Positions 11,311 to 23,215 of a stretch of 64,000 nucleotides of DNA are shown here, one piece after another. A model generated the notes under the pieces. The model searched no databases, was not told the DNA's origin, and was given only the letters and a program-made list of their open reading frames with translations. How positions within the stretch are numbered: the first letter of the stretch is position 1; every line of letters begins with the position of its first letter. Source of the DNA: Spisula solida (taxonomy: Eukaryota; Mollusca; Bivalvia; Venerida; Mactridae); assembly GCA_947247005.1 (NCBI GenBank), contig OX365950.1:6646720-6710719 (forward strand), given 5' to 3'. The position numbers and the translations under genes were made by a program.

Positions 11311-13379
11311 ATATAATGATACTTACACTATCTTACTTAGGAGTTTCTATCAAATAATGACAGGAATGAGCCTATATAAGCAAGCAGTTTAAGGAGGTAC
11401 CATAACCTTTATTCTGATATAATGAATGTTCCCAGAAACAACTTAGCATCGTCGAAAAACTTCTTCTACAACGACGTTGAAGGATAAAACAGATGTCATC
11501 AGGCTTGTTTTCGAGGTACATGGCTTTCCAATGACCTATCATTGTCTTGTATCCATTTCTTGTATAGAAGACACTAACGTGTTCAATTTAAGATCGTTAT
11601 TGTATTACATCACTACTTAAGCAATTCCATATATTTTATGAGTACAATGACCGTACGTATTCGCATAAAACACTTCCGGTTTCCAGGCGACCATATCAAG
11701 TATTATACATGATCAATGTCTACTCCACCCGCTTGCGAAAATATTGAAATAACATGCAAACTATGCAAACGTAGATTGTTATTTTTATCAGTACAATTAT
11801 ACATATTTTTGGTATCTGATTTATCTGATATAGAAAGACGAAGGTCTATCTATTACTCGTCTAAGATCAATTCTTCAATAACACCTAAAACTAACAACCC
11901 ATTGTTTATTAAAGTTTAATGCACTAGCTAGACTCTTTTGGTTTCATCAAGTCTTGAAACGATTTATTTTCCTGATAGAACAGGGGTTATCATTTGATCT
12001 GATTGTTTTATGGTTATGCAATAATTATGTGATTCTTTGATTTTTTCCGAACAGATACTCATGTACACTAAGAGACTCTTTCTACGTATTTATCGTGGAG
12101 ATATGCACTGTACTAGAGGTGTTCAAAATGGAACACATCGAAATAAAAATAGATGTGTATGAAAAAAGACATCTGACCCGCTTGGAGTAATCTCATGACA
12201 CAGTTATGCAAAGTTGCGGACTGTCTATTTTTTAAAGGGCTTGCATTACCATTTCTAGGTATACACTCTGGGTGCAAGAGCCATATCGAGATCTTAACGA
12301 GCTTAATATTTTTTTTTCGACAGTGAACTTTTAAAGTATATGAAACAGATTAAGGCCACGAGGACAAAACATCAGGACGAAGACGCACAACAACCGTTTC
12401 CTTTTCAGAAAGTCGCGTTTAATGGCCTCTTCATGTGAATCCACATTGTCATACAACATTGAATGATACCTTGCAAACCCGAGGTTTGGTCTGCGTTTGT
12501 AGGATTATTTCTTCATTTTGTGAAATTAAATAAGTTACCTTTGTAAAGCATGACATTTATGTATTTTCCATTGAATGGATACATCTGAATGGTAATATCA
12601 AGAAAATTGCATGCATTACTGATGGCGCTCATGGTGTTTCTATTGCAATGCAAACTACTGTTTAATCGTTGCCGGCTCATAAGTGGTTATAAATCGTTCG
12701 CATGAGTTAACACATTGCCCACGTCTCGATTCGCAAAAGATCGATTATCGTATTTAGAACTGGTTTAAAATTTGATTATTCCTTTAGACAGTTTACAAGG
12801 ACAGGTGTCTTGTGGTATCAATTGAAAGCTTACACATGCATCCTTGCAACAAGTTCACCATTTTGAAAAAAAATCATTGTCATAAAGGAGTTATAGACCC
12901 ACATGCAATCAAATATGAAACGGAATACCAGTACATGCAAAGTCGATTGTTGGTGACGCTGTGTTAGACTATCATCGATGATCGGAGACCTTAGTGACAT
13001 GCTAGGTTAATACTTAGACTTGGAGGATCACATGTAAACTGTAGGCAGGATTTCATTCAGATTCATTCAATAAATCGTAGGTCAAATTAGACATTACTTG
13101 ACTGCTGATTTAACAAATCCCTTATTAATTTGTTGGTCCTTTTTCTGCAGTATAATCGACGATCGATGTAAGTTCGAAACAGAAATTATTGAATTCGTAA
13201 ATCATTTTTTATACGATATTTGAAATACATTCTCGTCGTAAAAGAAATAGTGTTGATTTTCAGTGTTATCTCATTGGACTTACCATAGAAAGGTCTGAAA
13301 GTGATATTTGCTCAATAACGATATTGGTTAAAAGTATATTATCTAGAGCAGTTTAAATGTGTATTTGTCGTTCTGCAAC
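11311..13379. other. no gene seen
   Basis: Two kilobases of AT-rich DNA with only short open frames (for example 11716-11919). I found no splice-bounded exon, tandem array or terminal repeat. Confidence 0.35.
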
Positions 13380-14000
13380 AGAAATTTGTCGTTTTAATCA
13401 ATTCAATAAATCGTTTCTGGTATTTGCTGTGATGCATTAGCAGTTGAAATTGAACAATTCCTAACTAAACATAACGATTTGTAATAATTTCACACATGTA
13501 TTGTCATCGAGAGATGCTTATTGCTGTGATATTCATATAGTGTATTTTCAGCTCTTTATGCATGAAGGCTATCTTACAGGGACATTTAAGCGGTTTCTCA
13601 GCTTTGCGGCAAAATTATGTGAAATTGCGCAAAACGTGTCTAGAACATAACTTCAGATAAAATGACAAAACATTTTAGTTTCGTTAAATTGCAACACGTG
13701 TGTTAATGTTTATGAAATATTCTAATTTTAAGATTCTGTTTAAATACTCCCTCGTGGTCCTTCACTGAAACTAGGAAGACATGCTTCACACTCTCATTTA
13801 TAACACGCATCTACGTATATTTATAAACAAGTGCACATTTCGGCATCTAAACCAGTCTGGTACAGGATGATTCCACTAATAATAGCACTAACGTATTTTA
13901 ATCATGTGCAATTTTAAAGAACAGAAGGCTATATTCACCCCTAGCCACAACCTCGGCCCGGAGACCTTGTGGTTCTATCGGTTGCCTTTGAAAACAGAGC
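13380..14000 (+). repeat. outer inverted repeat, left copy, ending in a SINE head
   Basis: It pairs in reverse complement with 56370-57010. Shared blocks include TTGCTGTGATGCATTAGCAG, AAAATTATGTGAAAT, GTTAATGTTTATGAAATA, TAAATACTCCC and GAACAGAA.GC. The last 65 bases (CGGAGACCTTGTGGTTCTAT, GTTGCCTTTG) are a decayed member of the tRNA-like SINE family seen at 26575, 49325 and 56325. The relative order agrees with the large inverted duplication, so this may be its outer continuation. Confidence 0.75.
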
Positions 14001-14965
14001 AATAAAAAAGAGAGATAAATAAAAAAAATAGTATTCATTATTAATTAATTACCTTTCGAATAGGCCTATGGTACAACCAATTGCATTATCTCGTATTTGT
14101 GAAACGCGAATTGAAATGAAGTTCGGAGACGCTTTAAAGGATGGAACATAATCTCAACGAAAACATATATTATAAAGTCGGACATGAGAGGCAGTACTCA
14201 GGCCCGGTTCGAGTTTTCGAGTGGGGGCACAGCTAGTTATTGGGATGATATGATAGGGTGGGTGCGGGAGGGGTGTCCCCTCCGGGCGAATATTTTTTCA
14301 CTTTCGACTTAAAATCATGCAATTTCCTGCAGTTTAAGCTTTTAAAATCAGAAGTCAAGGTGCTAATATGTTATAGAAAGAGAACGCAAAGTCGAGGTTG
14401 TCCTATTTTGTCGAGGGCGTAGCCCGAGATTAAAAAAAAACAACTAAGAGTTAAGTTTTTCTTTCTGACTTATATCATTGGCTGTCACTTTGTAAACATA
14501 AGGCGTGTCCAAATTTTTACAATGCTGACCGATTAACATGTCCAATGAAAATCAATAGCAAGGCGTTGTGATTTTAAAGTTGTGGACTCCCATACAACCC
14601 GACCACGAAAATCGATAGAGGTCACGTTGACCGAAGTTTTTCTTTCAAATAAGAACTTTAATTTTTTGAGTTAGACGTTAAATTATTGAAAGTGTAGGTC
14701 TAATGCTACAAATCAAAATACATAACCCATGAAATAAACAATATAATATCTATAACTGAAAGTTTCCACAGGTTCATATCGTTTTTTTGTAACATTTAAA
14801 AAAACCCATGAAATTTCCGCTCTGTAACTTTTAAAAAATAAAAAAAATATTCAACGCTAGACGCATGAACATGTGACACCCCCACTGCGAAGAATTGTCA
14901 ATTTTGCATTAAAATCGTTTTTGTAGCTTTTATGTTCTAAAAACTCACGTGAAATTATTATTATA
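14001..14965. other. repeat-like non-coding DNA, with a G-rich block at 14190-14300
   Basis: The block near 14200-14290 (GAGTGGGGGCACAGC, GGGGTGTCCCCTCCGGG) and the GTCGAGGGCGTAGCCCGAGA hairpin near 14410 have the look of transposon ends, but I found no partner copy in the window. No coding frame is supported before the LINE fragment. Confidence 0.35.
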
Positions 14966-15640
14966 TTGAAATTGCATTCAAACATGAATACTAATCGTAT
15001 AAATAAGCGAATTGCACTTTGGGCCTCTGCTTTGTCAAGTAGATTATGTTCAAATTGGTTTTATACTGTAAAGAATATGTTAAATAAGTGTGATTTAGAA
15101 CAGTTCTGTGATATTAATATTGCTATTCATAAACATGTACTTGTTGATAAACTTGCATCTGCTTTACATGTAAAATATTGTAATGACTGGAATCAATCAA
15201 TCAATGATGTCACAGGACCGCCATGCCATGGTGGCAACAAATTACGTACATACCAATTATTTAAAACTGACTTCTCTGTTGAAACGTACTGTAAAATCAT
15301 TATGCCACCACGACACAGGGCCGCCTTTAGCAAATTTCGGTGTGGGATGGCTCCCATACGTATAGAGACTGGCAGGTACGAAGGCATTCCGATACATAAC
15401 AGAAAATGTCCGTTTTGTGACATCATTGAGGATGAGAAACATGTGATATTAGATTGTAGTTCTTACTCTGATTTGAGACAAACACTGTACACAAAAGCAA
15501 CTTCAATTGATTATAATTTTTTTAATATGTCAGATATGGATAAATTAATCGTTCTTTTCAAAAACTCAGAGATGATACGTATAAGTGCCAAAACCTGCTA
15601 CAATATTTTACAGCGTCGTTCTTTTTATCTTTGTAAATAA
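14966..15640 (+). CDS. C-terminal fragment of a non-LTR retrotransposon (LINE) polyprotein
   Basis: A 224-codon open frame to TAA at 15638-15640 corresponds to the end of a LINE ORF2, downstream of the reverse transcriptase domain. The main evidence is a zinc-knuckle-like motif C148-x2-C151-x7-H159-x4-C164 (CPFCDIIEDEKHVILDC), preceded by a basic stretch with RIETGRYEGIP. The same arrangement occurs at 17413-18132 and in the relics at 29.4 and 46.0 kb. No endonuclease or polymerase motif is upstream, so it is a 5'-truncated copy that cannot move by itself. The start is set by truncation: the frame opens with TTG and needs no initiator. The open frame has no internal stop, suggesting a fairly recent insertion. 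The LINE clade cannot be assigned from this part alone. Confidence 0.75.
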   Translation: MKLHSNMNTNRINKRIALWASALSSRLCSNWFYTVKNMLNKCDLEQFCDINIAIHKHVLVDKLASALHVKYCNDWNQSINDVTGPPCHGGNKLRTYQLFKTDFSVETYCKIIMPPRHRAAFSKFRCGMAPIRIETGRYEGIPIHNRKCPFCDIIEDEKHVILDCSSYSDLRQTLYTKATSIDYNFFNMSDMDKLIVLFKNSEMIRISAKTCYNILQRRSFYLCK

Positions 15641-17412
15641 TGCACGTATTTGATTAAATTATAATATTTTATTTCGTCTGAAGAACAGTTGTTAATCAAA
15701 TAAGAACCAATCTGATTGGTCCTAAGTAGATTTCCTAAGTCATTTCTTAAATATGCGCTATAGTGCACGGTAACTCTCAGTATCTTAATAAAAAAAAAAT
15801 TAATTTATATTTTAATAAGGATTAACAACTGTTTTACAGTTTTAAACATACATGTATACTATGTAAAAATGTGTTATATCATATTTTTATATACAGTACA
15901 TGTACCTTGTGATAGTTGATGTTTTATTATAATGTAGCCCAACAGTCACTGGGGTGCATTTTGGTTTTCATAATTTACAGCATTTACAACATTAAGTATC
16001 TTTATTAGGCTTTATGTGAACAAATACACGTATGTGCATTGAAAGCATTTGAAAACAAGCTTAAATTTACTTTCAAACGATATAATTCAAAGTTTAAACT
16101 TTGCTTACAATTGTCGACGAAGTAAAACGCTGTCGGGACGGTCAATGTGGGTTTTAGCGTTATCGACGGTTTTCTAACGGCCATTTTCATTGGTTAGCGT
16201 ATAAAAATCAACTAATGAAAATCGCTGTCACAAAATCGTCATTTGACAAACATGGAGTCATTTTGACAATAAAATATGCAGCCGATTCGTTTTTCGGCTT
16301 AAACGTATACATTTAGTGAAGTTAACGTGTGTCATCCAGGTAAATCTGTTCCAGCGTTTGCGTTCTTTAATTCTACCACATTATTTTGTTTCTACACAAC
16401 GGTAAATTCGACATATGTAGATCATGTCCTCAATATTTCCGTTTTTTTTGGTTTTTATTGAGTCCACCTCAGTGATCGGGTGGACACCGTGATACGTATT
16501 TATGGCATAACTTCTTAACTACTTGACCAATTTCGATGGGATTTCGCATGCAAGTATTTATAGTCGTGTTTTTTATGAATACAATTACTTTATGAGGATA
16601 TCGAAAGCCAATTCTTGTTTTTGATACCTGGTCAATTCTTAGGAAATACACCTTGTATAAGATTAATAAATTTAACAAAAAAAAATATTTTTTTTACTCT
16701 TAATCAATGATACAGTTACCTGTGCTACCGGCGTGTGTACTTTTTTACTGCTCCGAATTGCCTCACGGGCAAACTCCGTAACAACCAAATCACTACTTTT
16801 CAGGATAGGCAAAAATCAAACGCAATATCTGCAAGAACATTTTTGAAGTGCTTATTTTGCAACGAGAAAAAGTCGTGACTACTTGGAATCACTCAATTTA
16901 GGGTTAGAAGCACTTTAATGCTACGTCTTGTCATAATTTTAATAATAACTGTAATTCAAACCACCATATATGATACAGAATCATTATATTTTCTCAGTAA
17001 ATGCGAATATAGCATAGAATCAATTACTTTGAAATGCTTTTATTTCAACATATTCTTCACCAACTATTTTGTAACGTCACTAAATGGAGCTTAGGACAAT
17101 ATACTAGTTTGTCTGACCACTTATCTAGCAAGTTCTGTTTTGTAAGAGAAATCAACATTTTTGTGTAGTTACCTCTTTTTCTCACAAGGAAATTATGACC
17201 CAAAAATATTCATGTCCAGAAATCAGACACTGTTTTCAAAAATTCTGTCCCTTGCGTGATTTTCCCCGATAACTAATTGGATTGTTTCCCTTTAGTCCAT
17301 TTAATTATTATCTCGTTGAACTACCATTGCTACCGAGTATCGCTATTTTAATCCCCTTATCTCGCTAAATCTTGATGTGACCTGTGGCATTATACATGTT
17401 ACGCTTCATTAA
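15641..17412. other. LINE 3' region, then no gene seen
   Basis: The first few hundred bases are probably the 3' UTR of the LINE fragment, but no clear tail marks its end. Near 16440-16670 a moderately complex stretch (GGTGGACACCGTG, TTCGATGGGATTTCGCATGC) looks like part of a dispersed element without a partner here. No exon is supported. Confidence 0.35.
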
Positions 17413-18585
17413 ATACTTGGTGATTGTGGGAGATTTCCATTGTTTATAACTACAGCTAAAAGAAGCATTAACTACTGGTTCAAAATTCTTAAGATGGGTG
17501 ATGACCGCTATGTAAAAAAATGTTATTTAATGCTGAAGTGTTTAGACGACCGGGGTCAAACTAACTGGGCGACTGGTATAAGAAAAATACTATGCAGCAA
17601 TGGTTTCGGGTTTGTCTGGTTTGACCAAGGTGTAAACTACGAAAACGTATTTTTAAAGCATTTTATTGTACGTTTAAAAGATCAATATACTCAAGAATGG
17701 AAAAGTTTGGTTTCAGATAGCTCAAAGCTTTACTTGTATAACCAATTTAAAAGTGAGTTAAACCATGAACCATATTTACATTTTGTTAAAATTAAGAAAT
17801 TTAGACATTCACTGGCAAAAGTAAGAACGTCATCTCATGACCTTGAAATAGAGAAAGGCAGATACAATAATACTCCAAGAGAAAATAGAATATGTAAATT
17901 ATGCAATCTAGAGATTGAGACAGAATTTCATTTCATATTAGTATGCCCGAAATTGCAATGTATAAGAGAAAAATATATCCATCAAAAATATTTTTTGAAC
18001 ACAAATGTTCACAAGTTTAGAATTCTAATGAATTCAAATTCCGAGCAGGTACTAATAAATCTAGCCATGTATACATATCATGCTTTCCAAAAACGAAAAT
18101 CAATAATTCAAGACTTACAACAAAATATATAAGGCATGGTAATATTAAGTCATTAATTACTATAATTATCAAATATTCATATATAATATACATTTTTAAA
18201 ACAGATTCCATTAAGTTAACCTTGTATTTCGTTTCGACAAGGTGAACTGCAAAATGGGATCAATCATCATACTAGTATTACAAATTGAATTAACAGCAAT
18301 TTAAATTTAGATTGCTGTAGTGCTTTATCCATGTTACACTGATTCTATACTCCACTATACTGTCACTTTTTTATCAATATAAACATAGGTATGCAAATAT
18401 TGCCTGTTTGTTTATGAATATTTTGTCATAATTTAGATATGATATGATAATTTACCACACTTGTTTATTATGTTTTCAAACTAGTACTAGTCTATGTATA
18501 TGTTCTGTAAATATGTTCATATTTTTGTTATGGGCCGGTGGCCAATATCAAATAAAATCTTTGTCATTGTCATTGTCAAATATCG
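17413..18585 (+). mobile_element. 5'-truncated LINE with open C-terminal frame and TTGTCA tail
   Basis: The frame is open from 17413 to TAA at 18130-18132, about 240 codons. Counting from 17440, the motif C152-x2-C155-x8-H164-x4-C169 (CKLCNLEIETEFHFILVC) is preceded by LEIEKGRYNNTPRENR, matching the LINE C-terminal domain at 14966-15640, though the two proteins are clearly diverged. About 450 nt of AT-rich 3' UTR follow. The element ends GGGCCGGTGGCCAATATC, AATAAAATC and short TTGTCA repeats (about 18572-18585), the kind of short-repeat tail left by target-primed reverse transcription. It lacks the endonuclease and reverse transcriptase parts and is immobile alone. Confidence 0.75.
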
Positions 18586-19675
18586 AATATCGATTATGTC
18601 TGTCATATGTTGTTAGATATTGATGACACGAGGCTATGAACATAACATAACATTTCAAATGATAAACTGGTTTCTGCTTCAAAATAAAGAGTCGGGATAC
18701 ATGTGATTCTCATGAACCTTAAACATGAATTTAATTATTTCTTTAATTATTGCTTTGATTGTGTTTTAAAGGACGAACTTATTGTGATTCATAAATTGAA
18801 TTATAAAATAAAATAGTTTTATTAATTCTTTAAAAATAATATTATTGAATGACGTTTATTCTAAATCAAATCGACTAACATAACATATAAAACAAGATTT
18901 CGAATGTTTATCGGGATTATGTTTCATAATTGAGAGTCGGGAAACATGAAATGTAAATTTGGTATTTGAGTGACTATGTAAATTTAGAATCCTTGAATGA
19001 AGAGGTATAAGCCTATATCAAAATCAGCAGTCAATATAGATTCCTGATCAAAATAAGGGTTATCTATGATGTCGATATTTTGTGATAAAAGTATATGTAC
19101 ATTACCTTGCGGAAGCGCGTGCAATAAAATCCTGGTTACATGGTATCAGTCTGACGCTTTCATTAATGTTTTTAAAGCGTCTAGGTGATCATGATTTAAG
19201 TGACACTGGTGACAAGTGTTATGTCATGTGAACTAATAGATTAAAAAATCGACAGTTTACTTAAACATGTGACAGGAAAGAAAACTTAAGATTTCGAAAC
19301 TTTCTTGTTGATCTGATTATGTAACATTCGTTTTTAATTTCTCGTCCGATTTTAAAAGCATAAATGCTGGTATCGAAAAGGATGTTACATAATGTGCAAG
19401 TAAAAGCACAATTTATCATTTATAATTGAATAAATATCTTCAGCATAGTGCACATTTGTTCTAATAATTGTATAGTTTGATTACGTTGTTATTATGTAGC
19501 GAACAATTTGGATAATACCACGTCTGCTTTTAAAAATTAAGGAAAGAAAAATTAAACTTGATAGAAAACATTTTGTTGAATATGTTTTTATTTCATGGTA
19601 TTTGCTGATGATGAAACGGTACAATTTTAATACCTTTACACCAGAACTTAAATACTTAAGTGCGGAAAATAACAT
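18586..19675. other. AT-rich, no gene seen
   Basis: Only short open frames. No tandem or inverted structure noticed until the minisatellite starts. Confidence 0.4.
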
Positions 19676-20580
19676 AATACCATCAATAAGACTATAAATA
19701 ACATAATAACATCAATAAGACTATAAATAACATAATAACATCAATAAGTACTATAAATAACATAATAACATCAATAAGACTATAAATAACATAATAACAT
19801 CAATAAGACTATAAATAACATAATAACATCAATAAGACTATAAATAACATAATAACATCAATAAGTACTATAAATAACATAATAACATCAATAAGACTAT
19901 AAATAACATAATAACATCAATAAGTACTATAAATAACATAATAACATCAATAAGACTATAAATAACATAATAACACCAATAAGACTATAAATAACATAAT
20001 AACATCAATAAGACTATAAATAACATAATAACATCAATAATACTATAAATAACATAATAACATCAATAAGTACTATAAATAACATAATAACACCAATAAG
20101 TCTATAAATAACATAATAACATCAATAAGTACTATAAATAACATAATAACATCAATAAGACTATAAATAACATAATAACACCAATAAGACTATAAATAAC
20201 ATAATAACATCAATAAGACTATAAATAACATAATAACATCAATAAGACTACAAATAACATAATAACATCAATAAGACTATAAATAACATAATAACATCAA
20301 TAAGACTATAACTAACATAATAACATCAATAAGACTATAAATAACATAATAACATCAATAAGACTATAAATAACATAATAACATCAATAAGTACTATAAA
20401 TAACATAATAACATCAATAAGTACTATAAATAACATAATAACATCAATAAGTACTATAAATAACATAATAACATCAATAAGTACTATAAATAACATAATA
20501 ACATCAATAAGTACTATAAATAACATAATAACATCAATAAGACTATAAATAACATAATAACATCAATAAGTACTATAAAT
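19676..20580. repeat. 29/30-bp minisatellite, about 31 units
   Basis: The unit is AACATAATAACATCAATAAG plus ACTATAAAT (29 bp) or TACTATAAAT (30 bp). The two length variants are mixed, with a run of consecutive 30-bp units at about 20385-20520. Point variants are few (CACCAAT, ACTAAC), so homogenisation is recent. Because 30 is divisible by three, the 30-bp run gives a spurious minus-strand repeat frame. Confidence 0.97.
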
Positions 20581-21619
20581 TGACAAATGTTAATTAGTTT
20601 TAAATAGTCATTTTCTGATTAATTCATCAGTAAGTTAAACAATTCTTATTTCTAGAGATTAACATGTGGAATTAGGTTTTCCAGTATTATCAGTCTATGA
20701 AGAGCAAGCGGGTAATAAAAATTATCACCGTTTTACCATTTCGTGTATTTCTATTCTGTCGTTCAATATTTGACTAACGACCTATTTTATGATAATCCCT
20801 AATCAAGTCTCATCATCATAAGATCAAACTAAATAAAAAGGCAAATAACGTGTTTGACAATAAACACCAAATATTTTCACACCTCTGATTAACGAGATTA
20901 AAGGTCGGGTACAATGTACAAATCACGTGATCACTCATCAATTAGGCATGTGTATCAGTACACATGTACTTACCGACAAAAACAATAAAATCCGAAAAAT
21001 AGTGAAAAGAAACGCATAGGGAAGCAAGAAGACAATGACATAATTTAAATATAAAATAATTGAAAGTAAGATGTATCTTTCTAGTTTATTTAAATAGCTG
21101 GATAAATGTTGTGAGTTAACTATAAATAGGAGAAAATATGATTTAAAAAGACCATGCAACGCTTAAAATTGTATTATTTGTACAGAACTAGTTACTTATT
21201 TCAAACGCTTAGGGAAGCAAAAAGATCATATTCAATTTTATTAAAAATATATTGAAGCAAAGTGTAAAGAATGCAGATTACTTCAATAAGTGAATAAATG
21301 TTGTCAAATAATGCTTTTGATAACTTTTGATGAGTTAAAGATGTCGCCACTCTATATTTCAATAGGCAAAAGTCACCGATAACGGCTAATCGAGTGTCTC
21401 GATATGGTGTTAATACGAGACAATTCCGCAAATAAGCAAGCAATATGGCTTAGATTTCCGGGTATGCAACGACATTTTCTCGCTTGAACGAAACTCACTC
21501 TTCCAATTGACAAACATATTCGGCATCTCGGCAAAAGACGCGGGACCGTTTGAAATGTGGATTGCGAGAAAATGTTTTTTTTTTAAAAATGGAGTTACGT
21601 CGTTTGCCCGTGAGACCGG
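20581..21619. other. AT-rich, with an imperfect tandem duplication at 21005-21350
   Basis: GAAACGCATAGGGAAGCAAG near 21010 and CAAACGCTTAGGGAAGCAAA near 21203 begin two similar segments about 193 bp apart, both continuing into AAAATATATTGAAG-like and GGATAAATGTTGT-like sequence. No gene seen. Confidence 0.5.
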
Positions 21620-21984
21620 CATATTGATGGTTCTGTGGTTACTGGTGTTATTTCGACAGTAATGATGTCGATGTGAAACGGATATTGTTCAATGGAACTT
21701 TTTATCTGATCATAAGTTCGGCCAATCTCATTAAGTGTCTCATTATACAATTTAGGCACGGTCTAATTTTGCTGTGGTAATGCTTTGGCGGCACTTTCTG
21801 TATAATTATATTGCAATAATTACAAGACATCGCAAAACAAGTTTTAAATGTCTACCGGCCATACCTATCTCAGACTGCTTTTAAACGTCAAACCGTGTCT
21901 AAAAAGATCCATTTCCTGGGTTTATACAAAAAAGTCATGTATATATTGCTTGATACGATTGAGATGCCATGTTAACAACATAAA

Positions 21985-22170
21985 GATAATATTAAGTCAG
22001 ACAGGGAAGGCAGCGTAACCAGCCGAGCACAGAAAACATAATTAAAACAAACTAGGTACAATGCCCACCTGAACCAGCCGAGCACAGGAAATATAAAAAC
22101 ATAAAAGGCACAATGCCCAACTAAACAGTCAAGTTATTATCCCCCATGTCCAAGCTGTCGAAATTCTAAA
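21985..22170 (+). mobile_element. element family C, copy 1 (partial)
   Basis: It begins TATTAAGTCAGACAGGGAAG and contains two direct ACCAGCCGAGCACAG blocks about 70 bp apart. It then runs through AATGCCCAACTAAACA and GTCCAAGCTGTCGAAA. The same order occurs on the minus strand at 27802-28215, where an empty site in the other arm shows the family is mobile. Confidence 0.65.
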
Positions 22171-22386
22171 TGAACCCGTTTCAGCAATCAGAAAGCCGAA
22201 TGCCCATGCTGAATGACTAATTATACTTTGGTCTCTCATGCATCTTATGTATTTCATTGAATGAAACACGCCATATGTGTCAGACGAAATGTTATTGTTG
22301 AAAATCACTCAAGATTTATTGTCTGCACTCAGTCGAGCTTCGTTACATTGTTGGTGTTGACTCGAAGTTCACCTATCCATTTTAAA

Positions 22387-22745
22387 GACTTTCCAATACG
22401 GCACTGTCACTTCAATTACCACTGCTGACTGGTCCTGTGTAGATATTCGTGACGTTATTATGACTTCTCTAGCTACAACTGACTTGTCATATGTAGATAT
22501 TCGTGACGTTATTATGACTTTTCTAGCTACAAGTGACTTGTCATATGTAAATATTCGTGACGTTATTATGACTTCACTAGCCACAGCGGACTAGTCATAT
22601 GTAGATATTCGTGACGTTATTATGACTTCTCTAGCTACAACTGACTTGTCATATGTAGATATTCGTGACTTTATTATGACTTCTCTAGCTACAACTGACT
22701 TATCATATGTAGATATTCCTGACGATATTATTACTTCACCAGTCA
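22387..22745 (+). repeat. 54-bp minisatellite, six units
   Basis: Copies of AGATATTCGTGACGTTATTA start at 22441, 22495, 22549, 22603, 22657 and 22711, an exact 54-bp period. Each unit also carries GACTTCTCTAGCTACA and TGACTTGTCATATGT. A CRE-like TGACGTTA occurs in most units. Unit length is 18 codons, but both strands carry stops in most frames, so coding use is unlikely. Confidence 0.95.
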
Positions 22746-23095
22746 TTTTTTAAATGAGCTTGATGTAATGACGTCGTAAACGTGTCGTCACCATAACGTG
22801 ACGTTTTGTGAATTACGTTAGCTAAACAAAATGTGTTTAGATGCTCTGTTCCTTACGTAAACACAAACTCAGGGGATGAACATACAGGTAGGTAATGTTT
22901 TATGTCACAATCAAGCTATAAGAGATTGTACAGCTGTGATGGGCCTTTGCAGTTTGATTTATTCCACACACATTCGTCTAGAAGGTTTACGTCAGTCATG
23001 TCTGAGGGTCCCGATTGGCGAAAACGGAGGTTTATTGATGTGAAAACGTCACGTCTTAGCCAATTAGAATGCAGGGATTTGCTGACTTTGGAATT
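22746..23095. other. spacer between two arrays of the same 54-bp unit
   Basis: It contains several ACGTCG, GTGACG and TGACGT-like words (22770-22815) but no open reading frame of note. Confidence 0.4.
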
Positions 23096-23215
23096 ATATG
23101 TAGATATTTGTGACGTTATTATGACTTCTCTAGCTACAGCGGACTTGTCATATGTAGATATTTGTGACGTTATTATGACTTCTCTAGCTACAGCGGACTT
23201 GTCATATGTAGATTA
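23096..23215 (+). repeat. 54-bp minisatellite, second short array (about two units)
   Basis: GTAGATATTTGTGACGTTAT and TCTAGCTACAGCGGACTTG occur twice, 54 bp apart. It is the same unit as the array at 22387, separated from it by 350 bp. A single decayed unit is also visible at 58965-59010 (CTAGCCACAGCTGACTTGTC). Confidence 0.9.

Noticed and set aside
15193..15442. Overlapping frames on both strands inside the LINE fragment
   Set aside because: They are shadows of the 224-codon LINE frame.
20335..20526. 63-codon minus-strand frame with a repeated MLFIVLIDVI pattern
   Set aside because: It exists only because consecutive 30-bp minisatellite units keep the frame. Neighbouring 29-bp units break it.
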